This document shows, piece by piece, positions 59,249 to 64,000 of a stretch of DNA of 64,000 nt. The translations under genes were made by a program, and so were the position numbers. How positions within the stretch are numbered: the stretch's first letter is position 1; every line of letters starts with the position of its first letter. Source of the DNA: Collinsella sp. AM34-10 (GTDB taxonomy: Bacteria > Actinomycetota > Coriobacteriia > Coriobacteriales > Coriobacteriaceae); NCBI RefSeq assembly GCF_003469185.1, contig NZ_QSIL01000003.1, positions 1 to 64,000 on the forward strand, in the 5' to 3' direction. The notes under the pieces are model-generated. The model was given only the letters and a program-made list of their open reading frames with translations. It did no database searches and had not been told where the DNA came from.

Positions 59249-59280
59249 TTGAGATAAATACCCCTGATCAATTTGTCCCA
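59249..59280. repeat. GGGACAAA hairpin repeat, decayed copy 2
   Basis: TTGAGATAAATACCCCTGAT followed by CAATTTGTCCCA resembles the hairpin at 46989-47019, with the right arm intact and the left arm mutated. Confidence 0.4.
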
Positions 59281-59368
59281 TAACCTACCTTGGGGATGGG
59301 TTGAGAGGGGTGCAGGGTAGCGGTATCGTGAACCGAATAAAAACAAAACCCAAGTAAGGGAGTTGGAT

Positions 59369-60652
59369 ATGAGCGAGCAGACCATCGGTACGACATGTGT
59401 TCAGGGCGGGTATCACCCGGGAGATGCGGAGCCGCGCCAGGTGCCCATCTACCAGTCCACCACGTGGAAGTACGACACGTCCGAGCACATGGGCAAGCTG
59501 TTTGACCTGGAGGAGTCGGGCTATTTCTACAGCCGTCTGCAGAATCCCACGTGCGATTTGGTTGCCGCCAAGATCTGCGAGATGGAGGGCGGCACCGCAG
59601 CGATGCTCACGAGCTCGGGCATGGCCGCGAACTTCCTCGCGATCTTTAACGTTGCCGGCGCCGGCGATCACGTGGTCGCGAGCTCCGCCATCTACGGCGG
59701 TACCTACAACCTGTTGGCTCACACCATGGGTCGTATGGGCTTGACCTGCACGTTCGTTGCCCCCGACTGCACCGACGAGGAGCTCGAGGCAGCCTTCCAG
59801 CCCAACACCAAGCTTGTCTTTGGCGAGACGATTGCTAACCCCGCCCTTGCCGTGCTCGATATTGAGCGCTTTGCCAAGGCCGCGCACGACCACGGCGTAC
59901 CGCTGATGGTCGACAACACCTTCCCGACGCCCGTGATGTGCCGTCCCTTTGAGTGGGGCGCCGACATCGTCACGCACTCCACCACTAAGTACATGGATGG
60001 CCATGCGGCCTACCTGGGTGGCGTGATCGTCGACCACGGCCAGTTTGACTGGATGGCCCATGCGGACAAGTTCCCGGGTCTCACCACGCCTGACGAGAGC
60101 TACCACGGCGTGACCTATGCCGAGAAGTTCGGTCGCGAGGGCGCCTTTATTACCAAGGCCACTGCGCAGCTTATGCGCGACCTCGGCCCCATGCAGAACC
60201 CGCAGGCGGCGTTCTTCCTGAACAGCTCGCTCGAGAGCCTGCACGTGCGCATGCCGCGCCATTGTGAGAATGGTCTGGCGGTCGCCAAGTTCCTGCAGAG
60301 CCACCCCAAGGTACGCTTCGTGAGCTATCCGGGCCTGGAGGGCGACAAGTACTATGACATCGCTCAGAAGTACATGCCCAACGGTACTTGCGGCGTCGTG
60401 AGCTTTGGCTTTAACGGTGGTCGCGCGGCGGCCGAGACCTTTATGAAGAGCCTTAAGCTCGCCCAGATCGCCACGCACGTGGCCGACGCCCGCACCTGCT
60501 GCTTGCATCCGGCAAACGCCACCCATCGCCAAATGAACGATGAGGAGCTCATCGCCTGCGGCATCTCTGCCGACATGGTACGCCTGTCGTGCGGTCTCGA
60601 GGACACGGCCGATCTGATTGCCGACCTTGAGCAGGCGCTCGAGCAGTGCTAG
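59369..60652 (+). CDS. metY: O-acetylhomoserine sulfhydrylase (Cys/Met metabolism PLP enzyme)
   Basis: The 427-residue protein is a Cys/Met-metabolism PLP enzyme. It has TTCVQGGYHPGDAEPRQVPI near the N-terminus, YSRLQNPT near residue 51, SSGMAANFLA near 82, the cofactor site DNTFPTPVMCRPFEWGADIV (quoted in full) near 185, and the PLP Lys in HSTTKYMDGH near 209. Length and the long C-terminal region fit O-acetylhomoserine sulfhydrylase, which makes homocysteine from O-acetylhomoserine and sulfide; a methionine gamma-lyase role cannot be excluded by eye. AAGGGAG is six bases before the ATG. Sulfide from the CyuA-like enzyme could feed it, though this is speculation. Confidence 0.85.
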   Translation: MSEQTIGTTCVQGGYHPGDAEPRQVPIYQSTTWKYDTSEHMGKLFDLEESGYFYSRLQNPTCDLVAAKICEMEGGTAAMLTSSGMAANFLAIFNVAGAGDHVVASSAIYGGTYNLLAHTMGRMGLTCTFVAPDCTDEELEAAFQPNTKLVFGETIANPALAVLDIERFAKAAHDHGVPLMVDNTFPTPVMCRPFEWGADIVTHSTTKYMDGHAAYLGGVIVDHGQFDWMAHADKFPGLTTPDESYHGVTYAEKFGREGAFITKATAQLMRDLGPMQNPQAAFFLNSSLESLHVRMPRHCENGLAVAKFLQSHPKVRFVSYPGLEGDKYYDIAQKYMPNGTCGVVSFGFNGGRAAAETFMKSLKLAQIATHVADARTCCLHPANATHRQMNDEELIACGISADMVRLSCGLEDTADLIADLEQALEQC

Positions 60653-60721
60653 GCTAGCGTTCGCACGAGGCGCCGATGCTGGCAGAAAGCTTCGACGACC
60701 TTTCGTTCCGATTCCGTAGGC

Positions 60722-60767
60722 GGGACCCCAATCGCGACTGTTTGCAGGCGATCGGGGTCCCGTTTTT
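60722..60767 (+). terminator. Rho-independent terminator after metY
   Basis: GGGACCCCAATCGC (60722-60735) pairs with GCGATCGGGGTCCC (60748-60761) with one wobble, followed by G and T5. Confidence 0.9.
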
Positions 60768-60793
60768 GCGTTGCGCCACTCGAAAGGATGGAT

Positions 60794-62098
60794 ATGGAGA
60801 AAACCGCAGAGCAGCTGCGCCGCGAGCACATTGCCCTTGAGGGCGACACCCATGGCAAGAACAAGTGGGCGATTCTGTTTACCGTGCTCATCATGACGTT
60901 TATGGTGTGCCTGGATTCGACCGTCGTGACCGTGGCGTTGCCCGTGATGCAAAAGGAACTGGGCGTGGGCCTCGATCGCATTCAGCTGGTGAGTTCGGTG
61001 TACCTGCTTGCGACATGCGTGGCTATGCTGCCGTTTGGCCGCCTGGGCGACGTGCGCGGCAAGGTGAATGTGTTCCAGCTGGGCGTCATCGTCTTTACGG
61101 TTGGCTCGCTGCTTTGTGGCCTTTCGGCCTCGCTCGAGGTTCTTATTCTGGCACGTATTGTTCAGGGCGTCGGTTGCGCGGCGGCCATGGCCAACAACAT
61201 GGGTATCATCACCGAGTCGTTTCCGGCGCGCGAACGCGGTCGTGCTATGGGTATTCTCGCGACCTTCGTGGCCCTCGGCATGATGTGTGGCCCCGTGCTC
61301 GGTGGCATGCTGGTGGCAAGCTTTCCCTGGGAGAGTATCTTCCTCATCAACCTGCCCATTGGCGTCATCTCGTTTATCGTGGGGCTCTATACGCTGCCGC
61401 ATGTTAAGCCGGAGGCCGGCGAGCGTCCCATGTCCCTGATCGAGGCTGCTCGTCGCTGCTTTGCAAATTCGGCCTTTACCATCAACCTTGCCTGCATGCT
61501 CATCGTGTTCGTTGGCATTGGCGCATCCGAGTTTATTCTGCCGTTCTATTTTCAGGACGCCCATGGCTTTAGCTCCGATATTTCCGGACTGCTCTTTTTG
61601 GCACTGCCGATGGTGAATGCCTTTATCGGCCCGCTTTCGGGAACGGTTTCGGACCGTGTTGGCTGCGAGGGCCCCACGGCGGTCGGCCTGGGCGTGTACG
61701 TGTGCGGTCTCTTTGCGGTAAGCACGCTCGACGAGCACTCTTCTATCCCTGTGATCGTGTGCTGTGCCGCGTTTATGTCGTGCGGCACGTCGATTTTCCA
61801 GAGCCCCAACAACTCGCTGTATATGGGTTCGGCCCCGCGCGAGGCGCTCGGTTTTGCAGGCAGCTTGGGTAGTCTAGCGCGCTATGCGGGTATGGCGGTG
61901 GGCATTACGGCGGCGTCGCATATCCTGTATGGGCAGATGAGCGTGGCGATGGGCGAGGCCGTGACCAGTTTTGTTGCAGGCCGTCCGGATGTGTTCCTGT
62001 TTGGTTTCCGTTCGGTGTTCTACGTGCTCATGGCTGTGGCCGCCGTGGGCTTTGCGCTTGCCATGGTGCGTTTGGTGAGGGTGCGCGCCCGCCATTAG
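60794..62098 (+). CDS. MFS transporter, DHA2 (EmrB/QacA-like) drug exporter type
   Basis: The membrane protein (about 434 residues) has roughly twelve hydrophobic segments. The N-terminal half carries the DHA2-type motif FMVCLDSTVVTVALPVMQKE (TM1) and GRLGDVRGK (motif A) near residue 78, then RIVQGVGCAAAMANNMGII near 118 and LGMMCGPVLGGML near 160 (motif C, antiporter type). Such proteins export drugs or metabolites using proton antiport; substrate unknown. At about 434 residues it is shorter than most 14-segment DHA2 members. The ATG at 60794 is six bases after GAAAGGA; one at 60788 abuts it. Confidence 0.85.
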   Translation: MEKTAEQLRREHIALEGDTHGKNKWAILFTVLIMTFMVCLDSTVVTVALPVMQKELGVGLDRIQLVSSVYLLATCVAMLPFGRLGDVRGKVNVFQLGVIVFTVGSLLCGLSASLEVLILARIVQGVGCAAAMANNMGIITESFPARERGRAMGILATFVALGMMCGPVLGGMLVASFPWESIFLINLPIGVISFIVGLYTLPHVKPEAGERPMSLIEAARRCFANSAFTINLACMLIVFVGIGASEFILPFYFQDAHGFSSDISGLLFLALPMVNAFIGPLSGTVSDRVGCEGPTAVGLGVYVCGLFAVSTLDEHSSIPVIVCCAAFMSCGTSIFQSPNNSLYMGSAPREALGFAGSLGSLARYAGMAVGITAASHILYGQMSVAMGEAVTSFVAGRPDVFLFGFRSVFYVLMAVAAVGFALAMVRLVRVRARH

Positions 62099-62256
62099 CT
62101 TGTGGAGGCAGGCTTGCCACGAATCGGCCCATCTACTGGTCTTGCGGCTTTATGGTGCGATGCGGCTTGTGGGGCGGGCGGGGTTCGGTCCGTGGTAGAC
62201 TATCGAACAACGTTTATTAATCGCGCGGTATCGTTGCCGCGAGAAGGGGTTGCGCC

Positions 62257-62835
62257 ATGCAGGAGCTTGAGGATCGTATTCGCCATGACGGCATCGTAAA
62301 GGCCGGTAACGTCCTTAAGGTTGATGCCTTCCTCAACCACCAGTGCGACGTTGAGCTGTTTGACCACATGGGTGCCGAGTGGGCCCGTCTGTTCGAGGGC
62401 GTCGAGATCAACAAGATTCTGACGATTGAGGCTTCGGGCATTGGCATGGCTTGCATCGCGGCTCAGCATTTTGGCGGTGTGCCGGTGGTCTTTGCCAAGA
62501 AGGCGCAGTCCATCAACCTCGATGGCGAGCAATATGCCACGACCATCTACTCCTTTACCAAGCAAAAGGAGTACCCGGTCATCGTTGGCAAGCGTTTCCT
62601 GTCCGAGGGCGACAAGGTCCTGATCATCGACGACTTCTTGGCCAACGGCTGCGCGCTCGAAGGTCTTATCAAGATCTGCGAGGCTGCGGGTGCCGAGGTG
62701 TCCGGTATTGGCATTGCAGTGGAGAAGGGCTTCCAAGGCGGCGGCGATAAGCTCCGCGAGCGCGGCTTCCGCGTCGAGAGCTTGGCCCGTATCGCCGATA
62801 TGGACTGCGAGACCGGCGAGATTACCTTCGCCTAA
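62257..62835 (+). CDS. xpt: Xanthine phosphoribosyltransferase
   Basis: The 192-residue protein has the family-length Xpt fold: a long N-terminal helix region ([20 protein letters not shown]), [13 protein letters not shown] near residue 24, [14 protein letters not shown] near 57, and the PRPP loop [18 protein letters not shown] near 122. It salvages xanthine (and perhaps guanine). In firmicutes this gene is often under a purine riboswitch; none was recognised in the 158 bases upstream. GAGAAGGGG precedes the ATG by nine bases. Confidence 0.92.
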   Translation: MQELEDRIRHDGIVKAGNVLKVDAFLNHQCDVELFDHMGAEWARLFEGVEINKILTIEASGIGMACIAAQHFGGVPVVFAKKAQSINLDGEQYATTIYSFTKQKEYPVIVGKRFLSEGDKVLIIDDFLANGCALEGLIKICEAAGAEVSGIGIAVEKGFQGGGDKLRERGFRVESLARIADMDCETGEITFA

Positions 62836-62863
62836 GCGCGCAACACAAGCGATTGGTATGCGA

Positions 62864-62898
62864 TGTGACAAAGGGACCGTCCCTTTGTCACATTTTTT
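62864..62898 (+). terminator. Rho-independent terminator after xpt
   Basis: TGTGACAAAGGGA (62864-62876) pairs perfectly with TCCCTTTGTCACA (62880-62892) around CCG, followed by six T. It ends only 20 bases before the next start codon. Confidence 0.93.
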
Positions 62899-62918
62899 GT
62901 ATGAGGGGAGGTGTTGAT

Positions 62919-63299
62919 ATGGATGAGAACAAGATGGGATGGCGCGAGTATGCGCGCTATGCCGAGATGTCGGCCGAGGAGTTGGCGCGCGATTGCGAGG
63001 TGCAGGTGTTTCGCGCGACAGGTCCGGGCGGACAAGGCGTCAACACGACGGACTCGGCGGTGCGCATGAAACATATCCCTTCGGGAATTACCGTGACGGC
63101 GCGCGAGAGCCGCAGCCAGTTCCAAAACCGTAGTAGCTGCCTGCGTAAGCTGCGTGCTGAGCTTGAGCGTCGCGGGCGTCCACCGCGCCGACGCGTAAAG
63201 ACCAAGGTGCCTCAGCGCTCTCGCCAGCGCAGGCTCAATGACAAGCACTTCAATGCCATTAAAAAGGCCAACCGTCGCAAGCCGGGCAGCGACGAATAG
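62919..63299 (+). CDS. Small release-factor-like protein with GGQ motif
   Basis: The protein (about 126 residues) consists of one class-I release factor domain: [20 protein letters not shown] near residue 32 with the GGQ motif that hydrolyses peptidyl-t[21 protein letters not shown], and a very basic C-terminus ([20 protein letters not shown]). This is the build of ArfB/YaeJ or RF-like ribosome-rescue proteins, without codon-recognition domains. It may free stalled ribosomes lacking a stop codon; that is inference. GGGGAGG is seven bases before the ATG at 62919. The gene begins immediately after the xpt terminator, with no room for its own promoter downstream of it. Confidence 0.82.
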   Translation: MDENKMGWREYARYAEMSAEELARDCEVQVFRATGPGGQGVNTTDSAVRMKHIPSGITVTARESRSQFQNRSSCLRKLRAELERRGRPPRRRVKTKVPQRSRQRRLNDKHFNAIKKANRRKPGSDE

Positions 63300-63307
63300 C
63301 CTCTCCA

Positions 63308-63377
63308 TAAGTTGCGGTGAAATAGGGACTGTTTGCGGCTTTAGCTGCATAAATAGCCCCTATTTCACCGCAACTTA
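63308..63377. repeat. Palindromic repeat, GTTGCGGTGAAATA family, copy 2
   Basis: Twenty-base perfect arms (63308-63327 and 63358-63377) with GCGGC/GCTGC inner pairing. Same element as at 42540-42606. It lies between the convergent release-factor-like and lipid kinase genes and could also act as a two-way terminator. Confidence 0.75.
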
Positions 63378-63384
63378 GGGATGG

Positions 63385-64000
63385 CTAGCGGGTTGGGTGC
63401 CAGACCTCGAGGGCGGCGGGAAGGATGTCCACCTCGATGCGCGAGGCGACGATGGGCTCGCCGTCGGCTTGGATGGGGTAGTCGGGCTCCTCGAACGTGA
63501 GATCGGCATGATGGCAGCGACGCATGCGTACCGGCGGCAACTTGGTATGGTGGCCGTCCTTGGCCGAAAGAAACATAGGCAGGGCAACCGCGCGAGGGAC
63601 AGGGCCACATGCGTAGCAGACGTCGAGCATGCCGTCGCAGGGGTCGGCATCGGGGCAGATGCGGTAGCCCGAGCCATACGTGGGGCCCAGCTGAATCGCC
63701 ATGATGATGATCGCCCTCACGCGCTCGGCAGGCGCGCCATCAAAGCTGGCTGTCATGGGGTAGTTGCGATAGCGCAGGCCAAACTGTTCAAGTCCCGAGA
63801 GTGTGTAGAGCGGAGCGCCCGTCAAGCCGGTCTTTTTGCGCAGCTCGGTGGTGCCAAGGCCGATGGCGGCATCGATGCCGATCGAAAGTGTCTGGTCGTA
63901 GTACTCAACGGTAGCCTCGCCGCTACCGCTTGCGGGGTTCCATGAGCGAATCCGCCCGATGTCCTGACGCTGCAGCTCACAGGTGAGTAGCGCGCCAAAA
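63385..64000 (-). CDS. Diacylglycerol kinase/YegS-type lipid kinase, C-terminal part (cut by window edge)
   Basis: The frame runs off the window end without a stop, giving about 204 C-terminal residues. They match the second domain of the DAGK/YegS family: QTLSIGIDAAIGLGTTELRK, AIIIMAIQLGPTYGSGYRIC, PDADPCDGMLDVCYACGPVP, and the final YPIQADGEPIVASRIEVDIL, with the conserved DG-E metal/lipid site (DGE). Such enzymes phosphorylate diacylglycerol or related lipids. The N-terminal ATP-binding domain with its GGDGT motif must lie beyond the window. Confidence 0.85.
   Translation of the reverse strand, partial: FGALLTCELQRQDIGRIRSWNPASGSGEATVEYYDQTLSIGIDAAIGLGTTELRKKTGLTGAPLYTLSGLEQFGLRYRNYPMTASFDGAPAERVRAIIIMAIQLGPTYGSGYRICPDADPCDGMLDVCYACGPVPRAVALPMFLSAKDGHHTKLPPVRMRRCHHADLTFEEPDYPIQADGEPIVASRIEVDILPAALEVWHPTR

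Noticed and set aside
59138..59368. SAM riboswitch upstream of metY
   Set aside because: No S-box or other SAM aptamer consensus was visible; only the decayed hairpin repeat and probable promoters.
59285..61738. 817-codon open frame on the minus strand across metY and the MFS gene
   Set aside because: It is antisense to two clear genes with intact motifs; the sequence is His/Gln/Arg-rich without any domain, as expected for the reverse frame of G+C-rich coding DNA.
62099..62256. Purine riboswitch upstream of xpt
   Set aside because: The conserved TATA...loop elements of the guanine/adenine aptamer were not found in these bases.

Overview
The window is a 64 kb piece of a bacterial chromosome, most likely from an anaerobic gut actinobacterium of the class Coriobacteriia (Collinsella or a close relative). 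The evidence is the G+C-rich third codon positions, an actinobacterial-type division cluster (ftsZ without ftsA, then pgeF, yggS, sepF, yggT and divIVA), an arginine deiminase fermentation locus, and the lack of obvious respiratory genes. The genus is inference from gene content and order. No insertion sequences, prophage, CRISPR arrays, tRNA or rRNA genes were seen. The one large RNA gene is rnpB.

Layout. 0-2.8 kb: end of arcA, then arcB and an arcD-like antiporter (arginine fermentation). 2.8-8.2 kb: a structured repeat, a DUF1846 protein, a small winged-helix regulator, pyrG and xerD. 8.2-24.2 kb: the dcw cell-wall and division cluster, mraZ-rsmH-ftsL-ftsI-murF-mraY-murD-ftsW-murG-murC-murB-ftsQ-ftsZ; murE and ftsA are not in it. 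24.3-32.3 kb: pgeF, then a complete pstSCAB-phoU phosphate locus, then yggS-sepF-yggT-divIVA. 32.4-35 kb: nitroreductase and a second phosphate system (DUF47 + Pit) on the minus strand. 35-44 kb: BI-1 protein, a PARG/macro-like protein, an SGNH hydrolase, thiD, thiC with a TPP riboswitch, yaaA and an M18 aminopeptidase. 44-52 kb: polA, a HAD hydrolase, and argG-argH preceded by an arginine-rich leader peptide. 52-64 kb: ndk, rpiB, cyuA, HAD hydrolase, rpsA, rnpB, a YigZ protein, a C_GCAxxG_C_C protein, metY, an MFS exporter, xpt, a small release-factor-like protein and a truncated lipid kinase.

How it works together. The 8-32 kb block makes lipid II (MurF, MraY, MurD, MurG, MurC, MurB), flips or polymerises it at the septum (FtsW, FtsI, FtsL, FtsQ), positions the ring (FtsZ, SepF, DivIVA) and carries high-affinity phosphate uptake embedded between pgeF and yggS. 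Arginine appears twice: degraded for ATP by the arc genes at the left edge, and synthesised by argGH, whose leader looks like a ribosome-mediated attenuator.

The most interesting non-coding signals are: (1) a 24-residue leader peptide with six Arg codons (four of them CGA, a codon absent from argG) followed by overlapping hairpins and a T6 terminator before argG; (2) two copies of a ~117 nt element (near arcD and just after rnpB) whose three nested stems differ by compensatory substitutions; (3) several families of long inverted repeats between genes; (4) yggT, which has no ATG, GTG or TTG behind its ribosome binding site.
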